Of a DNA stretch of 64,000 bases, positions 18,384 through 27,490 are shown in pieces. The DNA is taken from NCBI RefSeq assembly GCF_023614235.1, contig NZ_CP094264.1:4154001-4218000 (forward strand), read 5' to 3'. The position numbers and the translations under genes are program-made. The notes under the pieces were generated by a model. That model searched no databases. It saw only the letters and a program-made list of their open reading frames with translations, and was not told the origin of the DNA. Numbering within the stretch: position 1 is the stretch's first letter; every line of letters starts with the position of its first letter. The DNA is from Streptomyces sp. MRC013. Lineage in GTDB: Bacteria; Actinomycetota; Actinomycetes; Streptomycetales; Streptomycetaceae.

Positions 18384-19813
18384 GCACCGGCGCGGCGGAC
18401 TGGCGGGGCAGGCGGGTCACCGTCGCCGGGCTGGGCGTGAGCGGCGTCCCCGCCGCCCGCGTCCTGAGCGGCCTGGGAGCACGCGTCACCGTCGTCGACG
18501 ACGGCACCGACGAGCGCGCCCGCGCCCGGGCGGCCGAGTTGGAGGCCGAGGACGTCACGGTCCGCCTCGGGGACGGCGACACGCTCCCCGAGGGCACCGA
18601 GCTGGTCGTCACCGCCCCCGGCTGGCGCCCCGACAAACCGCTGTTCGCCGCCGCCGGGGCCGCCGGCGTCCCGGTCTGGGGCGACGTCGAGCTGGCCTGG
18701 CGGCTGCGCGGCCTCGACGGCCGGGAGCCCGCCCCGTGGCTCGCCGTCACCGGCACCAACGGCAAGACCACGACGGTCCGCATGCTCGCCTCCGTCCTGG
18801 AGGCGGCCGGCCTGCGGACCGCCGCCGTCGGCAACATCGGCGTCTCCCTCCTCGACGCCGTCCTCGGCGACGAGCAGTACGACGTCCTCGCCGTCGAGCT
18901 GTCCAGTTACCAGCTGCACTGGGCGCCCAGCGTGCGCGCCCACTCGGCGGCCGTGCTCAACCTGGCGCCGGACCACCTCGACTGGCACGGCTCCATGGAG
19001 GCGTACGCCGCCGACAAGGGCCGGATCTACGAGGGCGCCACCGTGGCCTGCGTCTACAACGCCTCCGAAAAGGCCACCGAGGACCTGGTCCGCGCGGCCG
19101 ACGTGGAGGAGGGCTGCCGCGCGATCGGCTTCACCCTCGGCACGCCCGGCCCGTCCCAGCTCGGCGTCGTCGACGACCTCCTGGTGGACCGCGCGTTCGT
19201 CCCGAACCGGCGGAAGCAGGCCCAGGAGCTGGCGCGGGTCTGCGACGTGGACCCGCCGGTCCCGCACAACATCGCCAACGCGCTCGCCGCGGCGGCCCTG
19301 GCCCGCGCCTTCGGCGTGGAGCCGGCGGCCGTCCGGGAGGGGCTGCGCGCCTTCCGCCCCGACGCCCACCGCATGGCGCACGTCGCGCAGGTCGCGGGGG
19401 TCGCGTACGTCGACGACTCCAAGGCCACCAACACCCACGCCGCCCACGCGTCGCTCGCCGCCTACGACCCGGTCGTCTGGATCGCCGGAGGCCTCGCCAA
19501 GGGCGCCGTGTTCGAGGAACTCGTCGCGGAGTCGGCGAAGCGGCTGCGCGGCGCCGTGCTCATCGGCGCCGACCGCGGGCTGATCCGCGAAGCCCTCGCG
19601 CGACACGCCCCGCAGGTGCCGGTGGTCGACCTCGACCGGACGGACACTGGGGCGATGGCGGCGGCGGTCCGGGAGGCGGCGCGGCTCGCCCGGCCGGGGG
19701 ACACGGTGCTCCTCGCCCCGGCCTGTGCCTCGATGGACATGTTCACCGACTACAACAAGCGGGGCGACGCGTTCGCGGACGCCGTCCGCGCGCTCGCCGC
19801 CGGGGACGCCTGA
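18380..19813 (+). CDS. murD: UDP-N-acetylmuramoylalanine--D-glutamate ligase MurD
   Basis: 477 residues from GTG 18380, overlapping the mraY stop. It ligates D-Glu to UDP-MurNAc-L-Ala. The N-terminal Rossmann-like domain starts [19 protein letters not shown]. The ATP loop is [19 protein letters not shown], followed by the mur-ligase markers [27 protein letters not shown] and [13 protein letters not shown]. The C-terminal domain has [22 protein letters not shown] and [19 protein letters not shown]. All catalytic segments look intact. A 50-base gap with a possible WhiA site precedes ftsW. Confidence 0.96.
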   Translation: MSTGAADWRGRRVTVAGLGVSGVPAARVLSGLGARVTVVDDGTDERARARAAELEAEDVTVRLGDGDTLPEGTELVVTAPGWRPDKPLFAAAGAAGVPVWGDVELAWRLRGLDGREPAPWLAVTGTNGKTTTVRMLASVLEAAGLRTAAVGNIGVSLLDAVLGDEQYDVLAVELSSYQLHWAPSVRAHSAAVLNLAPDHLDWHGSMEAYAADKGRIYEGATVACVYNASEKATEDLVRAADVEEGCRAIGFTLGTPGPSQLGVVDDLLVDRAFVPNRRKQAQELARVCDVDPPVPHNIANALAAAALARAFGVEPAAVREGLRAFRPDAHRMAHVAQVAGVAYVDDSKATNTHAAHASLAAYDPVVWIAGGLAKGAVFEELVAESAKRLRGAVLIGADRGLIREALARHAPQVPVVDLDRTDTGAMAAAVREAARLARPGDTVLLAPACASMDMFTDYNKRGDAFADAVRALAAGDA

Positions 19814-19838
19814 CCAGCCACGGGGTCCGGCGGCGTCG

Positions 19839-19843
19839 GACAC
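19839..19843 (+). promoter_or_regulatory. GACAC, candidate WhiA-binding motif upstream of ftsW
   Basis: GACAC lies 21 bases before the ftsW start, in the murD-ftsW gap. WhiA, the sporulation regulator, recognises GACAC in Streptomyces, and ftsW is a known member of its regulon. A 5-base match is weak on its own; position is the main support. Confidence 0.35.
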
Positions 19844-19863
19844 GACTGGAGGGGACAGCGACC

Positions 19864-21384
19864 ATGCCGGCCGACGACACCGCGGCCCCGGCGCCCGCCC
19901 GGGCCCGGGCAGCCGCCGACGCCCTCGCCGCACGGCTCGCGGCCGCGGGCCGGCGCCTCGCGGACCTGGTCCCGGGCGCCGCGCCGCGGACACCCGCGGG
20001 AGTGCGGGCGCCCGCACCCCCGCGGCGGCCCGCGGCCGCCCCGCGCGCCCGTGCGACCGGTCCCCGCGGGGCCGCCGCCCCGCGCACCGGGGCCCGCACG
20101 CGGGCCGGGGGCGCGGTGCGGCCGCCGCGCGGCACCGGGGTGCGGGGGCTGTACGAGCGGGCGCGCCGCGCCTGGGACCGGCCGCTCACGGCGTACTACG
20201 TGATCCTCGGCGCCAGCATGCTGATCACCGTGCTCGGCCTCGTCATGGTCTACTCGGCGTCGATCATCAAGGCGCTGGAGCTGTCCCTGCCGGCCACGTA
20301 CTTCTTCCGCAAGCAGTTCGTCGCCGCCGCCATCGGCACCGGTCTGCTCCTGCTCGCCTCCCGCATGCCGGTCAGGCTGCACCGCGCCCTGGCGTACCCG
20401 TTGCTGGTGATCACGGTCTTCCTGATGGTCCTGGTCCAGGTCCCGGGCATAGGGCACGCGGTCAACGGCAATCAGAACTGGCTGTACCTCGGCGGCCCCT
20501 TCCAGCTCCAGCCCAGCGAGTTCGGCAAGCTGGCGCTGATCCTGTGGGGCGCGGACCTGCTCGCCAGGAAGCAGGACAAGCGGCTGCTCGCGCAGTGGAA
20601 GCACCTGCTCGTGCCGATCGTCCCCGTGGCCTTCCTGCTGCTCGGCCTGATCATGCTGGGCGGTGACATGGGAACGGCGATCATCCTGACGGCCGTCCTC
20701 TTCGGCCTGCTGTGGCTGGCCGGCGCCCCCACGCGGCTGTTCGCGGGGGTCCTCGGCGTCGTCGCCGTCATCGGCGTGGCGCTGGTCCGCGGCAGCGACA
20801 ACCGCATGGCGAGGGTCGCCTGCCTGGGCGCCACCGACCCCGGCCCGGGGGACGCCTGCTGGCAGGCGGTCCACGGCATCTACGCCCTGGCGTCCGGCGG
20901 ATGGTTCGGTTCCGGCCTGGGGGCGAGTGTGGAAAAATGGGGCCAACTCCCCGAACCGCACACCGACTTCATTTTCGCCATCACCGGGGAGGAACTGGGG
21001 CTGGCGGGGACGCTGTCGGTGCTCGCCCTGTTCGCGGCTCTAGGCTATGCGGGTATTCGCGTGGCCGGACGCACGGAGGACCCCTTCGTGAGGTACGCCG
21101 CGGGAGGTGTGACCACCTGGATCACGGCCCAGGCCGTGGTCAACATCGGTGCGGTGCTCGGCCTGCTGCCGATCGCCGGTGTCCCCCTCCCGCTGTTCTC
21201 CTACGGGGGCTCGGCCCTGCTGCCGACCATGTTCGCCGTCGGGTTGCTGATCGCCTTCGCGCGTGACGAGCCCGCCGCGAAAGCGGCCCTGGCCGGCCGG
21301 GAGCCCCGTTTCGGCGGCCGGGCCGGGGTGAGTTGGATGTCGATGCGACGGCGCGTCAAGAAGCGTCCGTCCGGAGAGCGGTGA
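19864..21384 (+). CDS. ftsW: Septal peptidoglycan glycosyltransferase FtsW (SEDS family)
   Basis: 506 residues from ATG 19864, with GGAGGGGA upstream. FtsW polymerises lipid II at the septum with FtsI. After a disordered Ala/Arg/Pro-rich cytoplasmic extension of about 105 residues come some ten membrane helices, the first being YYVILGASMLITVLGLVMVYS. SEDS markers are clear: NGNQNWLYLGGPFQLQPSEFGKLAL, GGDMGTAIIL, SGGWFGSGLGASVEKWGQLP, HTDFIFAITGEELGL and FSYGGSALLPTMFAVGLL (each quoted segment is short and separate). The basic tail RRRVKKRPSGER is cytoplasmic. The long N-terminus is usual for Streptomyces FtsW. Confidence 0.95.
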   Translation: MPADDTAAPAPARARAAADALAARLAAAGRRLADLVPGAAPRTPAGVRAPAPPRRPAAAPRARATGPRGAAAPRTGARTRAGGAVRPPRGTGVRGLYERARRAWDRPLTAYYVILGASMLITVLGLVMVYSASIIKALELSLPATYFFRKQFVAAAIGTGLLLLASRMPVRLHRALAYPLLVITVFLMVLVQVPGIGHAVNGNQNWLYLGGPFQLQPSEFGKLALILWGADLLARKQDKRLLAQWKHLLVPIVPVAFLLLGLIMLGGDMGTAIILTAVLFGLLWLAGAPTRLFAGVLGVVAVIGVALVRGSDNRMARVACLGATDPGPGDACWQAVHGIYALASGGWFGSGLGASVEKWGQLPEPHTDFIFAITGEELGLAGTLSVLALFAALGYAGIRVAGRTEDPFVRYAAGGVTTWITAQAVVNIGAVLGLLPIAGVPLPLFSYGGSALLPTMFAVGLLIAFARDEPAAKAALAGREPRFGGRAGVSWMSMRRRVKKRPSGER

Positions 21385-21390
21385 ATTTCG

Positions 21391-22479
21391 GTGCATGTCG
21401 TACTCGCCGGCGGGGGGACCGCCGGCCACATCGAGCCCGCGCTCGCCCTCGCGGATGCCCTGCGCAGGCAGGACCCGACCGTGGGGATCACGGCCCTCGG
21501 CACGGAGCGGGGCCTGGAGACCCGTCTGGTGCCCGAGCGGGGCTACGAGCTGGCGCTCATCCCCGCCGTGCCGCTGCCGCGCAAGCCCACCCCCGAGCTG
21601 ATCACCGTTCCCGGGCGGCTGCGCGGCACGATCAAGGCCGCCGAGCAGGTCCTGGAGCGCACCAAGGCGGACTGCGTGGTCGGCTTCGGCGGCTACGTGG
21701 CGCTGCCCGGGTACCTGGCCGCCAAGCGGCTCGGCGTACCCATCGTCGTCCACGAGGCCAACGCCCGGCCCGGCCTGGCCAACAAGATCGGTTCCCGGTA
21801 CGCCTCCGCGGTCGCCGTCGCCACGCCCGACAGCAAGCTGCGCAACGCCCGGTACATCGGCATTCCGCTGCGCCACTCCATCGCGACCCTGGACCGCGCC
21901 CGGGTGCGCCCCGAGGCGCGTGCGGCGTTCGGCCTCGACCCCAACCTGCCCACCCTGCTGGTCTCCGGCGGCTCGCAGGGCGCCCGCCGCCTCAACGAGG
22001 TCGTCCAGCAGGTGGCCCCGGTGCTCCAGCGGTCCGGGATCCAGATCCTCCACGCGGTCGGCCCGAAGAACGAGGTGCCACACGTCGACAACATGCCCGG
22101 TATGCCGCCTTATGTTCCCGTATCGTATGTGGACCGGATGGACCTCGCGTACGCCGCGGCCGACATGATGCTCTGCCGCGCGGGCGCGATGACCGTCGCC
22201 GAACTCTCCGCCGTCGGGCTCCCCGCCGCGTACGTCCCGCTGCCCATCGGCAACGGCGAGCAGCGGCTCAACGCCCAGCCGGTGGTCAAGGCCGGCGGCG
22301 GCCTGCTGGTCGACGACGCCGAGCTGACCCCCGAGTGGGTCCAGGGCAACGTCCTGCCGGTGCTCGCCGACCCGCACCGGCTGTACGAGATGTCCCGCGC
22401 CGCGGCCGAGTTCGGCCGCCGGGACGCCGACCAGCTGCTCGTGGGCATGGTCCACGAGGCGATCGCGGCACGCCGGTAG
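21391..22479 (+). CDS. murG: UDP-GlcNAc:lipid I N-acetylglucosaminyltransferase MurG
   Basis: 362 residues from GTG 21391, six bases after ftsW. MurG adds GlcNAc to lipid I to give lipid II on the cytoplasmic membrane face. The GT-B fold signatures are present: [19 protein letters not shown] at the N-terminus, [51 protein letters not shown], and the donor-binding region [20 protein letters not shown] with [17 protein letters not shown]. In many bacteria murC follows; here ftsQ comes next, so murC must be elsewhere, as in other streptomycetes. Confidence 0.97.
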   Translation: MHVVLAGGGTAGHIEPALALADALRRQDPTVGITALGTERGLETRLVPERGYELALIPAVPLPRKPTPELITVPGRLRGTIKAAEQVLERTKADCVVGFGGYVALPGYLAAKRLGVPIVVHEANARPGLANKIGSRYASAVAVATPDSKLRNARYIGIPLRHSIATLDRARVRPEARAAFGLDPNLPTLLVSGGSQGARRLNEVVQQVAPVLQRSGIQILHAVGPKNEVPHVDNMPGMPPYVPVSYVDRMDLAYAAADMMLCRAGAMTVAELSAVGLPAAYVPLPIGNGEQRLNAQPVVKAGGGLLVDDAELTPEWVQGNVLPVLADPHRLYEMSRAAAEFGRRDADQLLVGMVHEAIAARR

Positions 22480-22512
22480 GGGCGGGCCAGGGCTGAGGGA
22501 GGGGCAGGGAGC

Positions 22513-23325
22513 ATGGCCGGACCGATGACCGCCCGGCGCGGCGCGGAGGGGTCCGCGGGCGCGTCGCCGGGCCGGAGCCCCCGGGGGACCGGCCCGGGGC
22601 GCGGCGGGGGCGTGCGGCGCCTCCCGCCGCGCCCCCGCATCCTGCTCCTCGCCCTCGCCGCCGCGGCGTCCGCCGGCGGGGCGGTCTGGCTGCTGTACGG
22701 CTCCCCGTGGCTGCGGGTCGAGAGCGTCTCCGTCTCGGGCACCCGCGTCCTGACTCCCTCCGAGGTCCGCTCCGCGGCGGCCGTCCCCGTCGGCTCGCCG
22801 CTCGCCTCCGTCGACACGGACGCCGTCGGGGAGCGGCTGCGCCGCGCCCTGCCGCGGGTCGACTCGGTCGAGGTGGTCCGTTCGTGGCCGCACGAAATCG
22901 GCCTCGAAGTGGTCGAACGCCGACCCGTCCTGCTGGTTCGGCGGGGCGGGAAGCACGTCGAGGTGGACGCGGAGGGCGTCCGCTACGCCACGGTCGCCAC
23001 CGCCCCCGCCGGGGTGCCCCTGCTCCACCTCCCCGCCGGGCGGTCGCCCAGCCTGCGCCGCTTCGGGGCGGAGCGGCTGGCCCGGGAGGCCGTGGGCGTG
23101 GTGGCCGGGCTCCCGGAGCGGATCGGCCGCGACCTCCGGTCCGTCCGCGTCCGCTCGTACGACTCCCTCACCCTGGAGCTGAGAGGGGGCCGCACGGTGT
23201 TCTGGGGGAGCGGGGAGGAGCGCGAGGTGAAGACGCGCGCGCTCCTGGCTCTGATGAAAGCGGCGCCCGAGGCGGGGTACTTCGACGTGAGCGCCCCCAG
23301 CGCCCCTGCGGCGTCGCGGAGTTGA
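22513..23325 (+). CDS. ftsQ: Cell division protein FtsQ
   Basis: 270 residues from ATG 22513, with GGGAGGGGCAGGGAG upstream. It has the single-pass FtsQ/DivIB layout: a basic, Gly/Arg-rich cytoplasmic N-terminus (about 40 residues), one membrane helix (ILLLALAAAASAGGAVWLLY), and the POTRA domain beginning WLRVESVSVSGTRVLTPSEV. Next comes the beta domain with PRVDSVEVVRSWPHEIGLEVVERRP (as two parts: PRVDSVEVVRSWP and HEIGLEVVERRP). FtsQ scaffolds the divisome by binding FtsL and its partners. The gene ends 279 bases before ftsZ, and that gap holds the ftsZ promoters. Confidence 0.93.
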   Translation: MAGPMTARRGAEGSAGASPGRSPRGTGPGRGGGVRRLPPRPRILLLALAAAASAGGAVWLLYGSPWLRVESVSVSGTRVLTPSEVRSAAAVPVGSPLASVDTDAVGERLRRALPRVDSVEVVRSWPHEIGLEVVERRPVLLVRRGGKHVEVDAEGVRYATVATAPAGVPLLHLPAGRSPSLRRFGAERLAREAVGVVAGLPERIGRDLRSVRVRSYDSLTLELRGGRTVFWGSGEEREVKTRALLALMKAAPEAGYFDVSAPSAPAASRS

Positions 23326-23353
23326 CGCACGTATGTGCTGGCCAGCACCCTGG

Positions 23354-23384
23354 TTGGTCAGCGCTGTGGGTGATCACATAGGGT
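23354..23384 (+). promoter_or_regulatory. Possible distal ftsZ promoter
   Basis: TTGGTC (23354-23359) and TAGGGT (23379-23384) could form a promoter, but the 19-base spacing is long. Streptomyces ftsZ is known to have several promoters in this gap, one of them sporulation-specific. Confidence 0.35.
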
Positions 23385-23415
23385 GAAAAGAAAAACGGGA
23401 GGTTCGGCGTGTTCG

Positions 23416-23445
23416 TTGAACGCGCGCCGCTTGTCGACTTAGTGT
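23416..23445 (+). promoter_or_regulatory. Probable ftsZ promoter
   Basis: TTGAAC (23416-23421) and TAGTGT (23440-23445), 18 bases apart, are a good sigma-70-type match inside the ftsQ-ftsZ gap. Transcription would start near 23452, about 150 bases before ftsZ. Confidence 0.55.
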
Positions 23446-23481
23446 CCTGTTCGGAAGAGTGCAAGGAGCAGGCACACTGGT

Positions 23482-23506
23482 AACCCTAAACTTCAACGTT
23501 AGGGTT
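23482..23506. promoter_or_regulatory. Inverted repeat AACCCTAA-N9-TTAGGGTT in the ftsZ leader
   Basis: Two perfect 8-base arms (23482-23489 and 23499-23506) flank a 9-base spacer, just downstream of the probable ftsZ promoter. It is AT-rich for this genome. It could be an operator or a leader hairpin; I cannot name the protein that would bind it. Confidence 0.5.
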
Positions 23507-23604
23507 TGGGTCGGCGATTCGGACCGTCCCTTCGGCATCCGCCGTCGCGGCGCGCCACGCAGCGCGAAGCGGCGGCACGTAACTCGAGGCGAGAGGCCTT
23601 CGAC

Positions 23605-24828
23605 GTGGCAGCACCGCAGAACTACCTCGCAGTCATCAAGGTCATCGGTGTCGGCGGCGGTGGTGTCAATGCCATCAACCGAATGATCGAGGTCGGTCTC
23701 AAGGGCGTCGAGTTCATCGCCATCAACACGGACGCGCAAGCGCTGTTGATGAGTGACGCCGACGTCAAGCTGGACGTCGGCCGCGAACTCACCCGCGGCC
23801 TCGGGGCCGGGGCCAACCCGGCAGTCGGCCGCAAGGCGGCAGAGGACCACCGCGAGGAGATCGAGGAGGTCCTCAAGGGGGCCGACATGGTCTTCGTCAC
23901 CGCCGGCGAGGGCGGCGGCACCGGAACCGGTGGCGCGCCCGTCGTCGCCAACATCGCGCGCTCCCTCGGCGCGCTCACCATCGGTGTGGTCACCCGCCCC
24001 TTCACCTTCGAGGGCCGGCGCCGCGCGAACCAGGCGGAGGACGGCATCGCCGAGCTCCGCGAAGAGGTCGACACCCTCATCGTCATCCCCAACGACCGGT
24101 TGCTGTCCATCTCGGACCGCCAGGTCAGCGTGCTGGACGCGTTCAAGTCCGCCGACCAGGTGCTGCTCTCGGGCGTCCAGGGCATCACGGACCTCATCAC
24201 CACCCCGGGCCTGATCAACCTCGACTTCGCCGACGTCAAGTCGGTCATGTCGGAGGCCGGTTCGGCGCTCATGGGCATCGGCTCCGCCCGCGGCGACGAC
24301 CGCGCCGTGGCCGCCGCCGAGATGGCGATCTCCTCACCGCTCCTGGAGGCGTCCATCGACGGCGCCCGGGGCGTGCTGCTCTCCATCTCCGGCGGCTCCG
24401 ACCTCGGCCTGTTCGAGATCAACGAGGCCGCCCAGCTGGTCAGCGAGGCCGCCCACCCCGAGGCCAACATCATCTTCGGCGCCGTCATCGACGACGCCCT
24501 GGGCGACGAGGTGCGGGTCACGGTCATCGCGGCCGGCTTCGACGGCGGCCAGCCGCCCGCCCGGCGCGACAACGTGCTCGGCACCTCGACCGCCAAGCGC
24601 GAGGAGTCCGCCTCGCCGGCACCCCGCGCCTCCGAGCCCGTCCGCTCCGCGAGCGGCGGTCTCGGCACGGTCCCGGTGCGCGAGGAGCCCCCGGCCGTCC
24701 CGGCCGAGCCCGCTCCGGCCGTCGTCGAGAGCCCGCTCCCGGCCGTCGCGCCGCCGTCGATCCCGACGACGCGCCCGTACGCGGACAGCCAGGCGGAAGA
24801 GCTGGACGTCCCGGACTTCCTGAAGTGA
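23605..24828 (+). CDS. ftsZ: Cell division GTPase FtsZ
   Basis: 407 residues from GTG 23605, with GAGGCGAGAGG upstream. FtsZ polymerises into the Z ring, or into ladders of rings during sporulation. Seen are [19 protein letters not shown], the GTP-binding tubulin signature [12 protein letters not shown] (about 103-114), the synergy loop [20 protein letters not shown] with its catalytic acidic residues, a variable Pro/Ala-rich linker (about 320-390), and the conserved C-terminal peptide LDVPDFLK that binds SepF and other partners. The preceding 279-base gap carries promoters and an unusual palindrome. Confidence 0.98.
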   Translation: MAAPQNYLAVIKVIGVGGGGVNAINRMIEVGLKGVEFIAINTDAQALLMSDADVKLDVGRELTRGLGAGANPAVGRKAAEDHREEIEEVLKGADMVFVTAGEGGGTGTGGAPVVANIARSLGALTIGVVTRPFTFEGRRRANQAEDGIAELREEVDTLIVIPNDRLLSISDRQVSVLDAFKSADQVLLSGVQGITDLITTPGLINLDFADVKSVMSEAGSALMGIGSARGDDRAVAAAEMAISSPLLEASIDGARGVLLSISGGSDLGLFEINEAAQLVSEAAHPEANIIFGAVIDDALGDEVRVTVIAAGFDGGQPPARRDNVLGTSTAKREESASPAPRASEPVRSASGGLGTVPVREEPPAVPAEPAPAVVESPLPAVAPPSIPTTRPYADSQAEELDVPDFLK

Positions 24829-24849
24829 CGGCCGCGAAGTGACCCTGAC

Positions 24850-25614
24850 GTGATAGAGCGGCACGACACCGCGGACGGCGCCCACTTCGCCTTCACCGAC
24901 CGGTGGGGCGGGGTGAGCGCCGTTCCGTACGAGGAGCTCAACCTCGGGGGCGCCGTGGGCGACGACCCCGCCGCCGTACGGCGGAACCGGAGGATCGCGG
25001 CCGAGCGGCTGGGCGCGGACCCCGAGTCGGTCGTCTGGATGCACCAGGTGCACGGCCGGACCGTCCACGTGGTCGACGGCCCCTGGCCGACGGAATCGGA
25101 GGTTCCGGAAGGCGACGGCGTCGTCACCGCCCGGAGGGGGCTGCCGCTCGCGGTCCTGACCGCGGACTGCGTCCCCGTCCTCCTCGCCGATCCGGTCGCG
25201 GGCGTCGTGGCCGCGGTCCACGCGGGGCGGCCGGGGATGGTGGCCGGGGTCGTCCCGGCGGCGGTCGAGGCCATGGTCGCGCTCGGGGCGGAGCCGTCCG
25301 GGATCGTCGCCAGGACCGGCCCCGCCGTCTGCGGGCGCTGTTACGAGGTCCCGTCGGCCATGCGGGACGAGATCGCCGCCGTCGAGCCGGCCGCCCGGGC
25401 CGAGACCTCCTGGGGAACGCCGGCCGTCGACGTGGTCGCCGGGGTCCACGCCCAGCTGGAGCGGATGGGAGTCCGGGACAGACGGGCCTCCGGGGTCTGC
25501 ACCCGCGAGTCGGAGGACCACTTCTCGTACCGCCGGGACCGCACGACGGGGCGACTCGCGGGATATGTCTGGCTTGACGGGGACGCTACCCGGCCGAAGG
25601 CGGGGGGAGGATAG
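24850..25614 (+). CDS. pgeF: Purine nucleoside phosphorylase / peptidoglycan editing factor PgeF (YlmD, laccase-domain family)
   Basis: 254 residues from GTG 24850. This family (DUF152/Cu-oxidase_4, YfiH/YlmD) is always near ftsZ in Gram-positives. Members have zinc-dependent purine nucleoside phosphorylase/adenosine deaminase activity, and E. coli YfiH edits misincorporated L-Ser in peptidoglycan precursors. Metal and active-site residues appear in VVWMHQVHGRTVH, LAVLTADCVPVLLAD, VAAVHAGRPGMVAGV and GPAVCGRCYEVP. It overlaps nothing but lies only 21 bases after ftsZ and three before yggS, so it is co-transcribed. Confidence 0.9.
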   Translation: MIERHDTADGAHFAFTDRWGGVSAVPYEELNLGGAVGDDPAAVRRNRRIAAERLGADPESVVWMHQVHGRTVHVVDGPWPTESEVPEGDGVVTARRGLPLAVLTADCVPVLLADPVAGVVAAVHAGRPGMVAGVVPAAVEAMVALGAEPSGIVARTGPAVCGRCYEVPSAMRDEIAAVEPAARAETSWGTPAVDVVAGVHAQLERMGVRDRRASGVCTRESEDHFSYRRDRTTGRLAGYVWLDGDATRPKAGGG

Positions 25615-25617
25615 GGA

Positions 25618-26337
25618 ATGACCGATCGCAGGACCGAACTCGCCGAGAACCTCGCGCGGGTGGAGGAACGTATCGGCGCCGCCTGCGCGGCGGCCGGGCG
25701 CAAGCGCGAGGACGTGACCCTGATCGTGGTCACCAAGACCCACCCCGCGAGCGACGTCCGGATCCTCCACGGACTCGGGGTCCGCCACGTGGCGGAGAAC
25801 CGGGACCAGGACGCGGCCCCCAAGGCCGCCGCGTGCGCGGATCTCGATCTGACGTGGCACTTCGTCGGTCAGCTCCAGACCAACAAGGTACGATCCGTGG
25901 TCGATTACGCCCGGGTGGTGCAGTCGGTCGACCGGGTGAAGCTGGTCTCGGCGCTGTCGGCCGCCGCCGTGCGGGCCGGGCGGGAGCTGGACTGCCTGGT
26001 GCAGGTCGCACTCGACGCCGGGACGGACGGGCGGGGCGCGCGCGGCGGCGTCGCGCCCGAGGGGGTCGAGGAACTGGCCGCCGCGGTCGACGGCGCGCCC
26101 GGGCTCCGGCTCGGCGGGCTGATGACGGTCGCGCCGCTGACCGGCCCCTACGCGAGGCGGCAGCGCGCGGCGTTCGACCGGCTGATGGAATTCTCATCCC
26201 GTCTGCGTGCGACCCGCCCTGCTGCGAACATGGTGTCGGCGGGCATGAGCGCGGACCTCGAGGACGCGGTGGCGGCCGGGGCGACACATGTGCGCATCGG
26301 TACGGCGGTACTCGGAGTCCGCCCCCGGCTCGGGTAA
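25618..26337 (+). CDS. PLP-homeostasis protein, YggS/YlmE family
   Basis: 239 residues from ATG 25618. It has the alanine-racemase-like TIM barrel of pyridoxal-phosphate carriers: LIVVTKTHPASDVRIL holds the PLP Lys, then GVRHVAENRDQDAAPKAA, WHFVGQLQTNKVRSVV and VVQSVDRVKL. Near the C-terminus VSAGMSADLEDAVAAGATHVRIGTAVLG binds the phosphate (quoted as two parts: VSAGMSADLEDAV and GATHVRIGTAVLG). Members control free PLP levels rather than catalyse a known reaction. The position between pgeF and sepF is the standard Gram-positive ylm order. Confidence 0.93.
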   Translation: MTDRRTELAENLARVEERIGAACAAAGRKREDVTLIVVTKTHPASDVRILHGLGVRHVAENRDQDAAPKAAACADLDLTWHFVGQLQTNKVRSVVDYARVVQSVDRVKLVSALSAAAVRAGRELDCLVQVALDAGTDGRGARGGVAPEGVEELAAAVDGAPGLRLGGLMTVAPLTGPYARRQRAAFDRLMEFSSRLRATRPAANMVSAGMSADLEDAVAAGATHVRIGTAVLGVRPRLG

Positions 26338-26461
26338 CGTCGCGAAGCAAGTCGGACCACAGTAGAAAATATGGTCATTTCCGCCGAACGGCGGTCAGGC
26401 CCAGTGGATCGCGGGCGCGACCCGACGTTGCCGATCCACCACAGAGCGGAGGAATCGGAGA

Positions 26462-27079
26462 ATGGCCGGCGCGATGCGCAAGATGGCGGTCTACCTCGGC
26501 CTCGTGGAGGACGATGGGTACGACGGCCGGGGGTTCGACCCCGACGACGACTTCGAGCCCGAACTCGAACCGGAGCCCGAGCGTGACCGGCGTCACCACC
26601 AGCCCCCCCGTCAGGTGGAGCGCGAGGAGCCGGTCCGCGCGCCGGTAGTGCAACCCCCGGCACAGCGCGAGCCCGTTCCGCTTCCCGCTGAAAGCGGACG
26701 ACCTGCCCGAATCGCCCCCGTGGCGTCCATCACACCTGAACGCCCGAGCCTGGAGAAGAGCGCACCGGTGATCATGCCCAAGGTCGTGTCCGAGCGGGAG
26801 CCCTACCGGATCACCACGCTCCACCCGCGAACCTACAACGAGGCCCGTACCATCGGGGAACACTTCCGCGAGGGCACTCCCGTGATCATGAACCTCACGG
26901 AGATGGACGACACGGACGCGAAGCGACTTGTCGACTTCGCCGCCGGTCTCGTCTTCGGGCTGCATGGCAGCATTGAGCGAGTGACGCAGAAGGTGTTCCT
27001 GTTGTCGCCTGCTAACGTCGATGTCACGGCGGAGGACAAGGCCCGCATCGCAGAGGGCGGATTCTTCAACCAGAGCTGA
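26462..27079 (+). CDS. sepF: Cell division protein SepF
   Basis: 205 residues from ATG 26462, with CGGAGGAATCGGAGA upstream. SepF anchors FtsZ to the membrane in Gram-positives. It starts with the amphipathic membrane-targeting helix [14 protein letters not shown], then an acidic and Pro-rich linker (about 18-110). The C-terminal SepF domain includes [40 protein letters not shown] and [17 protein letters not shown] 124-base gap before it may carry its own promoter, although no strong hexamers are visible. Confidence 0.95.
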   Translation: MAGAMRKMAVYLGLVEDDGYDGRGFDPDDDFEPELEPEPERDRRHHQPPRQVEREEPVRAPVVQPPAQREPVPLPAESGRPARIAPVASITPERPSLEKSAPVIMPKVVSEREPYRITTLHPRTYNEARTIGEHFREGTPVIMNLTEMDDTDAKRLVDFAAGLVFGLHGSIERVTQKVFLLSPANVDVTAEDKARIAEGGFFNQS

Positions 27080-27145
27080 GACACGACACCGGGAACGGCC
27101 CGGCCGGCAGGCCGGTACAGAGAGCCAGGGGAGAGGGAACGCGGG

Positions 27146-27442
27146 ATGGGTATCGCACTACAGGTGATCTACATCGCGCTGACGTGCTTCCTGATCCTGC
27201 TGATCTTCCGACTGGTCATGCAGTACGTCTTCCAGTTCGCCCGTTCATGGGAACCCGGCAAGGCGATGGTGGTCGTCCTGGAGGCCACCTACACTGTCAC
27301 CGATCCACCACTGAAGCTTCTGCAGCGGTTCATCCCGCCGTTGCGTCTCGGAGGCGTGGCACTCGACCTGTCCTTCTTCGTTCTGATGATCATCGTCTAC
27401 ATCCTCCTCGACATCGCGGGTAGCTTCGCGATGAGGGTGTGA
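27146..27442 (+). CDS. YggT-family membrane protein
   Basis: 98 residues from ATG 27146, preceded by AGGGGAGAGGGA. Two hydrophobic segments (IYIALTCFLILLIFRLVMQY and LDLSFFVLMIIVYILLDIA) frame the conserved EATYTVTDPPLKLLQRFIPPL region, diagnostic of YggT/YlmG. The family is linked by context to division and polar growth; in this cluster it lies between sepF and divIVA. Its molecular function is not established. Confidence 0.92.
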   Translation: MGIALQVIYIALTCFLILLIFRLVMQYVFQFARSWEPGKAMVVVLEATYTVTDPPLKLLQRFIPPLRLGGVALDLSFFVLMIIVYILLDIAGSFAMRV

Positions 27443-27490
27443 GCGATACGGCCCTGCCGACTGCCGACGACTACGTAGAGGTGAAGAAGA

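Noticed and set aside
23459..23604. A short coding frame in the ftsZ leader
   Set aside because: It runs in frame with nothing, has no ribosome binding site, and covers the promoter/palindrome region expected before ftsZ.
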